DNA of 64,000 nucleotides from Streptomyces lomondensis (lineage in GTDB: Bacteria; Actinomycetota; Actinomycetes; Streptomycetales; Streptomycetaceae). Positions 1 to 8,102 of this stretch are shown in pieces. Numbering within the stretch: position 1 is the first letter of the stretch; every line of letters begins with the position of its first letter. The notes below the pieces were generated by a model. That model ran no database searches and was not told the DNA's origin. It saw only the letters and a program-made list of their open reading frames with translations. The DNA lies in NCBI RefSeq assembly GCF_014651035.1, contig NZ_BMWC01000007.1:248001-312000 (forward strand), in the 5' to 3' direction. The translations under genes were made by a program, and so were the position numbers.

Positions 1-331
1 TCACCGCCCCGGGTGGATGTCCGCCCTCACGTCGTCGCTGCCGCTGTGGATTGCGGGCCGAGCGCAGCCAGCCGACCAGCGCGGCCGCCTCCGCCTCGGT
101 GGCCTGTTCCCAGCCGACGTCCACCGTCCACAGCACCCGGAACCAGCGCAGCAGGTCGTAGGCGTAGCTCCGGCACGTCAGCGGACTCACGTCCCCCAGC
201 AGGCGGTCCCGGAGATAGCTGCTGACCGGCTCGACCTCACGCCCCGCACCATCCACCACTAGCCACGGCAACGACACCGACGTACCAGCAGCAACCGCCC
301 CGATCCGCGACAGCCGTACACGGCCGTCCAT
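1..331 (-). CDS. Tyrosine site-specific integrase, N-terminal part, cut by the window edge
   Basis: The reverse strand is open from an ATG at 331 to the window edge with no stop. About 110 codons are visible. The translation contains VEPVSSYLRDRL, CRSYAYDLLRWFRVLW and an alanine-rich helix. This is the look of the SAM-like core-binding (N-terminal) domain of phage-type tyrosine recombinases common in actinobacterial mobile elements. The catalytic C-terminal domain with its Arg/His/Tyr residues would lie to the left of the window. A purine-rich GAGA stretch sits just upstream of the ATG. The gene suggests that the left edge is part of another mobile element. Assignment to the integrase family is by pattern and the substrate site is unknown. 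Confidence 0.7.
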   Translation of the reverse strand, partial: MDGRVRLSRIGAVAAGTSVSLPWLVVDGAGREVEPVSSYLRDRLLGDVSPLTCRSYAYDLLRWFRVLWTVDVGWEQATEAEAAALVGWLRSARNPQRQRRREGGHPPGAV

Positions 332-425
332 CAGATCTCGATGTACCCGGGAGGACTCATGCGACAACGACATGCCCCGATGCTCCTGATGCACCGCCTC
401 CGAGTCGAGCCGTGGCCTGAGTTAG

Positions 426-662
426 TGCAGTCAACTGACCAGGCTTCACTGCATCGACATCGCGCGCACCACGGGTACGGTCGACTCCCCGATGCAGCGG
501 GTGCGGCTGGACACCGCCTACGGGCACATCCTTCTGTCCGATGCGATGCCCCGGGATGATGGGCTGTCCGTCCTCGACCGGGCGGCACAGGTGGCTCGCC
601 GGTACGGACTGAGTCACCAGCTGCGCAGCATCGAGGGCATCCGAGGAGCCCAGCAGGGATGA
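426..662 (+). pseudogene. C-terminal remnant of a Streptomyces transcriptional regulator
   Basis: One forward frame from a stop at 423-425 to the TGA at 660-662 reads through a coherent C-terminal tail: VRLDTAYGHILLSDAMP, LSVLDRAAQVARRYGLSH and LRSIEGIRGAQQG. The tail resembles the helical C-terminus of HTH/TPR-type regulators that often sit beside integrases in Streptomyces. The N-terminal HTH and most of the helical repeat are missing, so this is a fossil. Its stop overlaps the ATG of the following YdcF gene, which suggests that the two were once translationally coupled. Family assignment is by recollection only. Confidence 0.45.
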
Positions 663-1347
663 GGCAGGGAGTGGCAGTGCCGGAGCACCAACAGCGTCAC
701 ATCAGCGGCGAGCAGTTCCACGACGCGACGGTGATCTGGGACTACCACCAGATGGGGCATGAGGCGCGCCCCTGCTCGGCGGCGATCGGCCTGGGAAGTC
801 ACGACCTCGGGGTGGCCACCACAGCTGCCGGCCTGTTCCGGGCCGGTCTCTTTCCGGTCGTGGTGTTCAGCGGCGGCAACAGCCCCACGACCCGCGCCCG
901 GTTCCCACGCGGCGAGGCCGTGCACTACCGCGAGCACGCCCTGAGTCTGGGCGTTCCGGATGAGGCGATCCTCGTCGAGCCGAAGGCCGCGAACACAGGC
1001 CAGAACATCACCTTCTCCCGGGAGGTACTGGCTGCTGCGCACATCGAGGTGGAGTCGCTGCTGCTGATCTCCAAGCCGTACATGGAGCGCCGTTCGTACG
1101 CGACCTGCCGCAAACTCTGGCCCGAGGCCGACGTCGTCTGCGCCTCCGAGCCGCTGGAGCTGGACGACTACATCAAGTCATCGGCGACGAGAAGCTCGTC
1201 GTCGACATGCTCGTCGGCGACCTGCAACGGGTGATCGAGTACCCGAAGCTCGGCTTCGCCGTAGAGCAGGACGTGCCGGGCGAGGTCTACGACGCGTACG
1301 AGCGTCTCCTGCGCGCCGGCTTCGACAGCCGCCTGATCGGCAGCTGA
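659..1347 (+). pseudogene. YdcF/SanA-like (DUF218) protein with a frameshift
   Basis: The reading frame from ATG 659 gives a DUF218/YdcF-type protein: the early GLGSHDLGVATTAAGLF and VVVFSGGNSPTTR region, a VEPKAANTGQNI loop and LLLISKPYMERRSYAT. YdcF proteins are Rossmann-like, possibly nucleotide- or SAM-binding, and their function is poorly known. Near 1180, after DDYIK, the frame changes. The original frame ends at 1234 in a Ser/Thr-rich tail. The +1 frame continues sensibly (IGDEKLVVDMLVGDL, ... DAYERLLRAGFDSRLIGS) to a TGA at 1345-1347. Losing one base in the codon after AAG explains this. It is either a genuine inactivating mutation or a sequencing error. Confidence 0.75.
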
Positions 1348-1370
1348 CACGCAGGCAACGGGAGGACACC

Positions 1371-1913
1371 GTGAGCGCCAGCACGTGGACGAGCACGTCG
1401 ATGCCGTATCTGACGCCCCGCAAGCGAGAACAGGGCGACGCCTGGAGCGCGGACGCAGCGGCCCAGGGGCGACGTGGAACCCAGCGCATCGTCCATGCCG
1501 GTGAGGTCCCCGCGCCGGCCGAGGTCGCGCGGCTTCTCGGGGTTCCGGACGGGGAGCCGGTCGTCGTTCGACGCCGCCTGATCCTCCTCGACGACGAGCC
1601 GAACGAACTGACCGACACCTACTACCCGACCGCAATCGCCCGAGGCACGCCGCTCGCCGGAACGGCGAAGATCCGCGGTGGAGCCGTCACCCTGCTCGCG
1701 GAACTGGGCCATGTCGGCGTGCTGGTCAGGGAGGACGTAACGGCCGCCCTGCCCGAGGACGAGGAGCAGGAGACCTTGCGGCTCACCCCGACGGATCCCG
1801 TTCTGCGCCTCACCAGGCTCACGTTGGACGCCGACGACGAGCCGATCCAGGTCGACCGTATGGTGATGTCGGCCCAGGGCCAGCAGTTGCGCTACGAGAT
1901 CAGAATCGGATGA
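1371..1913 (+). CDS. UTRA-domain protein lacking a GntR HTH domain
   Basis: The start is GTG 1371 with a GGGAGGA ribosome site seven bases upstream. The 180-residue product is essentially one UTRA effector-binding domain of the HutC/GntR type. Diagnostic stretches are VPAPAEVARLLGVPDGEPVV, DEPNELTDTYYPTAIARGT, GGAVTLLAELG and the C-terminal LRLTRLTLDADDEPIQVDRM. GntR/HutC regulators carry an N-terminal winged helix of about 70 residues; here only about 30 residues precede the UTRA fold. The protein therefore cannot bind DNA in the usual way. It may be a free-standing ligand sensor or partner, or a decayed regulator. It follows the frameshifted YdcF gene closely on the same strand. Confidence 0.75.
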   Translation: MSASTWTSTSMPYLTPRKREQGDAWSADAAAQGRRGTQRIVHAGEVPAPAEVARLLGVPDGEPVVVRRRLILLDDEPNELTDTYYPTAIARGTPLAGTAKIRGGAVTLLAELGHVGVLVREDVTAALPEDEEQETLRLTPTDPVLRLTRLTLDADDEPIQVDRMVMSAQGQQLRYEIRIG

Positions 1914-1919
1914 TGATGA

Positions 1920-2573
1920 TCAGGCCGGAGGTCGAATCGGAGACGCCGGCCTGCGCAGCAGCCGCTGACCCAGCGTCCGGCGTGAGGGGCGCACCACCAC
2001 GCGGCCGTGGGCCTTCTGGCCGACCAGCTCCACTCGCAGTGTGACCGGCTGATCGGAGGTCGTCGGAGACTGCCGGTACTTGATCCGGCTGTGCACCAGC
2101 TGCAGGCCGTCGGTGTCGACCACGATGCCCGGCCTCGTGACCAGGGTCAGGGTCTTTCCTGTCATCGCCACGTCGATCCGCAACGTGTCGTGCGTGATCA
2201 CTGCGTCAGTGAAGTCAAGCGTCACCTTGCAGTACGTCACCGCGAGTTCCAGCTTCCGCGGCACCACCCAGCACCCCGCGCGCTCGATCGGGCCACTGTG
2301 GACCTGCTCGATCCGGACGACATCCTTGGCCTCCGCACCTGCCGCCGCCAGGGCGGGAGGCAGGTCCGCGGTGAGGGGCGCGAGTTCCTTCAGGGTCCGC
2401 GCCGACAGGGCCGTCTCCAGGCGCTCGTCCAGCTCGTCCGCGGTCAGCAGGCCATCCCCCGCCGCGATGCGCAGCGCGTCCACCACCCGGTCCCGGTCGG
2501 CATGGGAGGCTCGCAGCTCGGGCGTGGAGCCGGGGCCGGACCGCTTCCCGGTGGGCGAGATCTCTCCCGACAT
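1920..2573 (-). CDS. DUF1707 (SHOCT-like) domain protein
   Basis: The start is ATG 2573, preceded by GGACGGAAG. The reading frame stays open further upstream, but the DUF1707 signature begins soon after this codon. The N-terminal RASHADRDRVVDALRIAAGD, LLTADELDERLETALSA and LKELAPLTADLP stretch is the classic DUF1707 motif of actinobacterial proteins, a helix-rich SHOCT-like module of unknown function. The remaining 120 residues are beta-rich with no membrane helix, and resemble the beta-helical tails attached to DUF1707 in cell-envelope stress proteins. No operon partner is visible on the left. On the right it follows the secreted-protein gene on the same strand by about 150 bases. Confidence 0.8.
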   Translation of the reverse strand: MSGEISPTGKRSGPGSTPELRASHADRDRVVDALRIAAGDGLLTADELDERLETALSARTLKELAPLTADLPPALAAAGAEAKDVVRIEQVHSGPIERAGCWVVPRKLELAVTYCKVTLDFTDAVITHDTLRIDVAMTGKTLTLVTRPGIVVDTDGLQLVHSRIKYRQSPTTSDQPVTLRVELVGQKAHGRVVVRPSRRTLGQRLLRRPASPIRPPA

Positions 2574-2723
2574 GCTTCCGTCCTGATCGTGTCGAACGTG
2601 AACGCGCGGCGCGGCAGCGGCGCGACAGGAAGGCATCCATCTTGCCCAGGCCCGGTCCGGGCAACAACCGCATCTCATGGTCCCGTTCGCAGGACGGCGC
2701 CGCGCCCCGCCCCTCCACACGCG

Positions 2724-4115
2724 TCAGCGCCCCACCTCCACCACCTCCGACGTGGCCCCCCGGAACACGTCCGTCGCCTTGAACTGCGCACGGTAGTGAC
2801 CGCGTCGCCCATCGGCGATGTCCGCCGAGAACGCGTACCCCTCGCCCGACCAGTCCGCCTCCGTCGTGCGGAGGGTCGTCCAGCGCTTGCCGTCGTGGGA
2901 GTGCTGGATGTGTACCGGGATGGTGCCGGGTGTCCAGCCGTCGGGGAAGTCCATCGCGCCCTCGACGTGGACGCCGCGGTCCGGCGTGCGGGTCGCGGAG
3001 AACGACGTGAAGGCCGAGGCGCGCAGGACCGTGATCTCGGGGCTGTTCGCGGACGCCGGGGCGATGAACGGGTCGTCGCTGTGGGACGCCGCGCGGAAGG
3101 TGCCGGTCTCCGACGGGGTGTGGGTGAAGGTGACCTTGCCGTCCTCGCCGGTGGTGAAGTAGCCGACGCCGGCCCAGTGCGTGCCCTGGGAGGCCTCGTA
3201 GAGGACGCCGCCGCTCTGGCCCTCGAAGGGGACCCAGCCCTGCGGGGTCTCGCGCTCCAGCGTCGCCGTGACGGTGACCTGCTGTCCGTAGTCGATCGTG
3301 CGGGCTTCCGCCGGGGACTGGAAGGTCCAGCGCGTGGCCACCTGCCGGACGCCGATCCGCGTCGGCGCGGACTCGCCGTAGAGGACGTACGGGTTCGCGG
3401 AGTCGTGGCGGTAGACGGCCTGCACCGGCACCGCGTCGTTCACGGTGACCGTGCCGGAGAAGTGCCCCTCCGCGTCGGTGCGGACGGTGTTCTCCGTCCA
3501 GTAGTCCACGTCGAGGTCCACCCGGTGGTCCGCCAGCGGCTTCAGCTCGCGGGTCCCGGGCCAGCGTCCCTTCAGCGTGCCGTCGACCCGCACCTCGCGG
3601 TGGTCGGTGTCGATCTCCGTGCGGTCGGGGCGCACGTCCTCGAACACCGCGGCGACGTAGTAGGCGAGCGTGCCGGCGGAGTTGTCGACGGTACGGTCGC
3701 CGTCCGCGTCCGTGGCCTCGATGCGGATGTCGTAGCTGCCGAGCGCGGGCAGGTCGAGGGGCTGCTTCGTTTTCCACACACCGTCGTCCGCCGTGCCGGA
3801 GGCCAGCGTGAACGCGTCGTTCTCCACGACGGCGACCTCCTGCTGGGTGGCCGCGGAGACGATGTGGGCCCTGATGCCCGTGATGGCGCTGTCGGAGCTG
3901 ATGCCGACTTGAAGGGTGCCGAGGTCGTCCGAGACGCTGTTCGCCCAGCGGACGTCCGGCGCCTGTCCCTCCGCAGCCTCCGCAGCCTCCGCCGCGTGCG
4001 CCGCCGGCATGCCGGTCAGCAGCAGCGCGGCCGTACCGATGGCGGCCCAGGCCGCCCGTGTTCTGGACAAGATCCCCCCACAGGATGTGTCTGAAGCCGC
4101 GCCGGCAGCCGGCAC
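2724..4115 (-). CDS. Secreted beta-sandwich protein of unknown function
   Basis: The frame encodes an export signal (ALLLTGMPAAHAA followed by an AEAAEAAEG repeat) and then about 410 residues of beta-rich sequence with Ig/bacterial-adhesin-like features. Examples are the ATDADGDRTVDNSAG loop, repeated VTVTATLERETPQGW-type strands and TFTHTPSETGTFRAASHSDD. No catalytic motif is evident. The GTG at 4115 is the longest start. A TTG at 4070 lies directly behind a GGGGGG run and would put the hydrophobic signal nearer the N-terminus, so it may be the true start. The protein is probably released to, or displayed on, the cell surface. I do not recognise a named family. Confidence 0.65.
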   Translation of the reverse strand: MPAAGAASDTSCGGILSRTRAAWAAIGTAALLLTGMPAAHAAEAAEAAEGQAPDVRWANSVSDDLGTLQVGISSDSAITGIRAHIVSAATQQEVAVVENDAFTLASGTADDGVWKTKQPLDLPALGSYDIRIEATDADGDRTVDNSAGTLAYYVAAVFEDVRPDRTEIDTDHREVRVDGTLKGRWPGTRELKPLADHRVDLDVDYWTENTVRTDAEGHFSGTVTVNDAVPVQAVYRHDSANPYVLYGESAPTRIGVRQVATRWTFQSPAEARTIDYGQQVTVTATLERETPQGWVPFEGQSGGVLYEASQGTHWAGVGYFTTGEDGKVTFTHTPSETGTFRAASHSDDPFIAPASANSPEITVLRASAFTSFSATRTPDRGVHVEGAMDFPDGWTPGTIPVHIQHSHDGKRWTTLRTTEADWSGEGYAFSADIADGRRGHYRAQFKATDVFRGATSEVVEVGR

Positions 4116-4525
4116 GACCGAACGCCCTTTCTACCGCACGGTTCTGACAACGGTCCCGCGGGTTTCCGCGGAGGGGTGGTACGAGGGGCGCACTCGAAGG
4201 GCGCACTCGATTCGCAGGTGCACTCGCCCGCGCCGCCCGCATATGAGTCGCGTCACTGTGAAGTTGTGAAGATCCATCCACTGCACGGCACTTGACGTGC
4301 CCTCACTCCCCAACGTCCGCAACCCGGCACTTCCCTTCGCAGATTGCGAATCAGTAAAGGGGGTTCCGTTCAGCGAAGTGTTATTGAACTATGAAAGTCC
4401 ACAGATGAGGGGGATTTGTGAAGATCACTGGTTGCGCTTCGCGCATGCCGGGGCAGGGGGCCCTGGCCGACCGGTGACGCGGTGCTGGTGCCGTTCCCAC
4501 ACCGCTTCTCACGCAGTACCACGCC

Positions 4526-4556
4526 ACGGCCGTCTGCTTCAGGAACAGACGGCCGT
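4526..4556 (+). promoter_or_regulatory. Perfect 11-bp hairpin in the leader of the sugar dehydrogenase
   Basis: ACGGCCGTCTG and its exact reverse complement flank a 9-base loop, ending 23 bases before the ATG at 4580. The arm is followed by a short T-containing run (ATTTC). It could be an attenuator, an mRNA-stabilising hairpin or the terminator of an upstream leader transcript. The 400 bases before it (4116-4525) hold no gene that I can support. Confidence 0.5.
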
Positions 4557-4579
4557 ATTTCAGGGGTGAGGAAACCACC

Positions 4580-5848
4580 ATGCACATATGTGTGCTGGGG
4601 CAGGGCTATGTCGGCCTGCCCCTGGCCGTGAGGGCCGCCGAGGCCGGGCATACGGTCACCGGCTACGAGCCCGACCGGGCGCGTTGCGAGGCGCTGGCCG
4701 CCGGGTCGTCGTACGTCGAGGACATCGGTGACAGCCGGCTCCGGGCGGTGCTGGATTCGGGCGCGTACCGCGCCAGTTGCGACCCGCAGGACCTCAAGGG
4801 GTTCGATGTCGCCGTCATCACCGTTCCGACTCCGCTCACCGACCGTGCGCCGGACTTGAGTTGCGTACGGGACGCCGGTCGCGTGCTCGCGGAGTGGATC
4901 GAGCCGGGCGCCACCGTCGTCCTCGAGTCGACCACCCACCCCGGCACCACCCGCGACGTGCTCATACCGTTGCTGGAGGAAGGCTCCGGGCTCGTCGCCG
5001 GGCAGGACTTCCACGTCGGCTTCAGCCCCGAGCGCATCGACCCGGGCAACGCCGACTGGCGGCTGGAGAACACGCCGAAGATCGTCGCCGGGCTGACCGA
5101 GGGCTGTCTGCGGCGGGTCAAGGACTTCTACGACACCGTCACCGAGGTCACCGTGCCCGCCTCAGGGCTCGAAGAGGCCGAGCTGGCCAAGGTGTTCGAG
5201 AACACCTACCGGCACGTCAACATCGCCCTGGTCAACGAGCTGTCCCGGATGGCCCACACGCTGGGCGTGGACGTCTGGCACACGCTGGAGCTGGCCGCGA
5301 CCAAGCCCTTCGGGTTCACCAGGTTCCTGCCCGGGCCCGGTGTCGGCGGGCACTGCCTGCCCATCGACCCGGTCTACCTCAGCCACCACGTCAAGGCCCG
5401 GCACGGGCAGACCTTCCGGCTCATCGAGCTGGCCCAGGACATCAACGAGAGCCAGCCGGACTACGTGGTGCGCCGGCTGCAGGACGCCCTGAGCCGCCGC
5501 TTCCGGCGGAGCGTGCACGGGGCCCGTGTCCTCGCCCTCGGCGCCGCCTACAAGCCGGGCACCTCGGACGCCCGCCAGTCGCCGGCCGTCGAAGTCGCCG
5601 ACCGGCTGCGGGCGATGGGGGCGGACGTGACCGTCGTCGACCCCTATCTGGCGGTGGCGGACGGCGGTTGCCGCGACATCCCCTTCACCGGGACGGGCGC
5701 GGACACAGCCACCGTCGCCGACTTCGACGCCGTCGTCCTGCTCACCCCGCACGGCGAGTTCGACCTCGTCCGGCTCGCCGCCGAGGCCGCCTACGTCCTC
5801 GACACGCGTGGCGTCATGGCCGCCGCACCGCACATCGAACGGCTCTAG
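4580..5848 (+). CDS. Nucleotide-sugar (UDP-N-acetylhexosamine type) 6-dehydrogenase
   Basis: This 422-residue protein has the three-domain UDP-glucose/GDP-mannose dehydrogenase layout. An N-terminal Rossmann motif GQGYVGLP lies at residues 8-15. The central domain has FSPERIDPGN and ENTYRHVNIALVNEL. The nucleophile Cys259 sits in GPGVGGHCLPIDP, and the C-terminal domain contains GAAYKPGTSDARQSPA. The ERIDPGN and RHVNIALVNE signatures fit the WbpA/WecC branch, which oxidises UDP-GlcNAc or UDP-ManNAc, better than the UDP-glucose branch. It would supply a uronic-acid donor in the cytoplasm using two NAD+. It begins a tight three-gene unit with the small membrane protein and the glycosyltransferase. 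The ribosome site GTGAGG is eight bases before the ATG. Confidence 0.88.
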   Translation: MHICVLGQGYVGLPLAVRAAEAGHTVTGYEPDRARCEALAAGSSYVEDIGDSRLRAVLDSGAYRASCDPQDLKGFDVAVITVPTPLTDRAPDLSCVRDAGRVLAEWIEPGATVVLESTTHPGTTRDVLIPLLEEGSGLVAGQDFHVGFSPERIDPGNADWRLENTPKIVAGLTEGCLRRVKDFYDTVTEVTVPASGLEEAELAKVFENTYRHVNIALVNELSRMAHTLGVDVWHTLELAATKPFGFTRFLPGPGVGGHCLPIDPVYLSHHVKARHGQTFRLIELAQDINESQPDYVVRRLQDALSRRFRRSVHGARVLALGAAYKPGTSDARQSPAVEVADRLRAMGADVTVVDPYLAVADGGCRDIPFTGTGADTATVADFDAVVLLTPHGEFDLVRLAAEAAYVLDTRGVMAAAPHIERL

Positions 5849-5891
5849 AGAGCCCACAGGAAACCCGCAAACAGCAGGAAAGAGGAACATC

Positions 5892-6065
5892 ATGTACGGA
5901 CAGAACGGTGTGGGCGCCGCGATCGGGACCGCCACGGGCGGAGCCGCCCTGGCCGCCACCGGCGGAACGGCTCTGGGGTGGATCGTGCTCGCAGCCATCC
6001 TCCTCGTCATCGGCGGCGTCGCGGCCTTCCGCATGGCGACCCGCGGCAAGCGAGTGACCGCTTGA
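5892..6065 (+). CDS. 57-residue single-pass membrane protein
   Basis: ATG 5892 is preceded by GGAAAGAGGA. The peptide has a Gly/Ala-rich N-terminus (MYGQNGVGAAIGTATGGAA), one transmembrane helix (about residues 25-47, LGWIVLAAILLVIGGVAAF) and a short basic tail (RMATRGKRVTA). It lies between a nucleotide-sugar dehydrogenase and a membrane glycosyltransferase and overlaps the latter by four bases (TTGA). A subunit or stabiliser of the polysaccharide synthase is the simplest idea. No family assignment is possible from sequence alone. Confidence 0.75.
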   Translation: MYGQNGVGAAIGTATGGAALAATGGTALGWIVLAAILLVIGGVAAFRMATRGKRVTA

Positions 6066-7399
6066 GCGCCTCGTACGCCCGCCCCTCCCGGGTGAGGTTC
6101 ACCGTGGTGACCGCCGTGGTGGTGGCGGCCCTGGCCGCCGCCACCGTGGTGGTGCACCTGCAGTCGAAGAGCCCGGTCCTCACCTTCTACTGGTGGCTGG
6201 GCATGACGGTGATCGTGCTCTGCCTGGTGTCGTTCCTGAAGGGCCGGTCCTTCACCCACCTGCCGGTGGCGCCCGGCCGGACGGTGGCGATCATCCCGGC
6301 GTTCGAGGAGCCGTCGGAGAACCTGCACCGCACGGTGCGGTCGCTGCTGGCCCAGACGCACCCGGTCGACGAGATCCACGTCATCGACGACGGCTCGCGG
6401 CAGCACCCCGTGGAGCCCTTCGAGCACCCCCGCGTCTTCTGGCACCGCCAGGAGAACAAGGGGAAGCGCGGGGCCCAGGTCACCGTGCTGCGTCACCTCC
6501 AGGAGCAGGGCAAGCACTTCGACTTCGTGCTCACCATCGACTCGGACGGCGAGCCCTTCCCGGACGCGCTGGAGCAGCAGCTCCGGGCCATGAGCAACCC
6601 GCGGATCCAGGCCACCACCGGCATGATCTACGTCCGCAACTTCGAGGAGAGCTGGGTCTCCAGGGCCGCGGACATCGACATCGGCACCTCGTGCGTGATG
6701 ATGCGGTCCTCGCGCTCCATGCTGGGAGCGCTGGAGACGACGTCGGGTGCGCTCGCGCTCTACCGGGCCGAGCTGCTCTACGACCACCTGGACGCCTACG
6801 AGGTCGAGTGCGGCACCGGCGACGACCGCTGGCTGGCGCTGCGGGCGCTGATGCGCGGCGAGGTCGTGGCGGTCAACGAGGCCGGAGTCGTCACCGACAT
6901 GCCGACGACGCTGAGGAAGACCTACCGGCAGCGGCTGCGCTGGGCCCGGTCGTGGTGGTGGATGCTGCCGTTCGTGTACGCGCGGCTGTCGCTGAAGCAG
7001 CTCATCTCGCCGACTTTCGGCCTGCTCCAGCTCGTCATCACCCCGGTGATGCTGGCCTGGACCGTCGTCATGACGCTCCTGACTCTGGGCGGCCGGTACC
7101 ACAACCCGGGCATTGCGCTGGTGTACCTCGGCGTGTACCTGGTGGTCCGGTACGGCCAGTCGGGGCTGTACGTGCTGATGCGGCCGGACATGACCGCGCG
7201 CCAGCGCTGGCGCTCCTGGCTGGTCGGCACCCCCGCGGCCGTGTTCATGAACATCGTGCTGCTCTGCCCCACCCGCTACTGGGCCCTGTTCAAGCTCCGC
7301 GACAACGCCTGGCAGTCGCGGGGGCTGACGGCGCGGACGGCGCTGCCCCAGGGCGGCGGCCGTCACCGCGCCGGGCCGAAGAACCTGCAAAAGGCCTGA
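6062..7399 (+). CDS. Processive GT2 glycosyltransferase, hyaluronan/chitin-synthase-like
   Basis: The start is taken as TTG 6062, which overlaps the previous stop as TTGA; GTG 6092 is an alternative. Two N-terminal membrane helices (VVTAVVVAALAAATVVV, LGMTVIVLCLVSFL) precede a GT-A domain with VAIIPAFEEP, VIDDGS, the metal-binding TIDSDGEP, GTGDDRWL and RQRLRWARSWWW (a QxxRW-like motif). At least three C-terminal helices follow. This is the layout of NodC/HasA-type synthases that polymerise and extrude a polysaccharide through the membrane. Coupled to the dehydrogenase gene, it probably makes a uronic-acid-containing exopolymer. The sugar is not predictable here. Confidence 0.85.
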   Translation: MSASYARPSRVRFTVVTAVVVAALAAATVVVHLQSKSPVLTFYWWLGMTVIVLCLVSFLKGRSFTHLPVAPGRTVAIIPAFEEPSENLHRTVRSLLAQTHPVDEIHVIDDGSRQHPVEPFEHPRVFWHRQENKGKRGAQVTVLRHLQEQGKHFDFVLTIDSDGEPFPDALEQQLRAMSNPRIQATTGMIYVRNFEESWVSRAADIDIGTSCVMMRSSRSMLGALETTSGALALYRAELLYDHLDAYEVECGTGDDRWLALRALMRGEVVAVNEAGVVTDMPTTLRKTYRQRLRWARSWWWMLPFVYARLSLKQLISPTFGLLQLVITPVMLAWTVVMTLLTLGGRYHNPGIALVYLGVYLVVRYGQSGLYVLMRPDMTARQRWRSWLVGTPAAVFMNIVLLCPTRYWALFKLRDNAWQSRGLTARTALPQGGGRHRAGPKNLQKA

Positions 7400-7494
7400 G
7401 GAAACCGGGCAGCGGTCCGCGATGAGTTTCGGGTGCGGGGGCGGTCTATGGATGCACAAGGGCCGCCCCGGCCCCCGGACGCGCGGGAGATCGC

Positions 7495-8079
7495 ATGACC
7501 ACCGTCGTGATGCACAACGTCGTCTCCGTCGACGGCTTCATCGCCGACGCCGACGACCAGGTCGGCCCGCTCTTCGAGTGGTACGGCAACGGCGACGTCC
7601 AGCTCAACGAGTACGCCAAGGTGTCCAAGGCCTCCGCCGACTACGTGGGGCCGGCCATGGCGAAGATCGGGACGCTGGTGGTCGGGCGGCATGTGTTCGA
7701 CATGACGGACGGGTGGGGCGGTGTCCCGCCGACCGGTGAGCACCTGGTGGTCGTGTCGCATCGGCCCCGGCCCGAGGGCCGGCATCCGGACGCGCCGTTC
7801 CACTTCGTCGACGGGGTGGAGGCGGCGATCGCGAAGGCCAGGGAGCTGACCGGGGAGGACCGCGACATCGGCGTGGCGGCGGGTGACGTCGGCGGGCAGG
7901 CGTTCGCGCTCGGGCTGGTCGACGAGGTGGCGATGGACGTCGTACCGGTGGTGTTCGGCTCGGGCAAGCGGTACTTCGGGTCGGTCGACGCCCAGCACCT
8001 GCTGGAGGACCCGCACGTCGTGATCCAGGGCGACCGGGTGCTGCACCTGCGCTACCGCGTCCGCCGACAGCAGCCGTGA
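7495..8079 (+). CDS. RibD C-terminal/dihydrofolate-reductase-like protein 1
   Basis: The 194-residue product has the RibD_C fold: VVSVDGFIADADDQVGPLFEW at the N-terminus, LVVGRHVFDMTDGWGG, the nucleotide-loop region DIGVAAGDVGGQAFALGLVD and EVAMDVVPVVFGSGKRYF. Proteins of this family are predicted NAD(P)H-dependent reductases, but most, including this subfamily, have no known substrate. The gene starts at ATG 7495 with GGGAGA upstream. A related gene follows immediately, so the two may form a heteromer or simply be a duplicated pair. Confidence 0.8.
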   Translation: MTTVVMHNVVSVDGFIADADDQVGPLFEWYGNGDVQLNEYAKVSKASADYVGPAMAKIGTLVVGRHVFDMTDGWGGVPPTGEHLVVVSHRPRPEGRHPDAPFHFVDGVEAAIAKARELTGEDRDIGVAAGDVGGQAFALGLVDEVAMDVVPVVFGSGKRYFGSVDAQHLLEDPHVVIQGDRVLHLRYRVRRQQP

Positions 8080-8102
8080 CCCTCCCGGGGAGGTCGGACG
8101 AC

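Noticed and set aside
2007..4094. Long forward open frame (695 codons) across the secreted-protein and DUF1707 genes
   Set aside because: It is the antisense of two well-supported reverse genes, is Arg/Gly/Val-rich in the manner of GC-rich shadow frames, and has no recognisable domain or ribosome site.
4116..4525. Riboswitch upstream of the sugar dehydrogenase
   Set aside because: Apart from the 11-bp hairpin I could not fit any known riboswitch consensus (ydaO, c-di-GMP, cobalamin) to the leader by eye.
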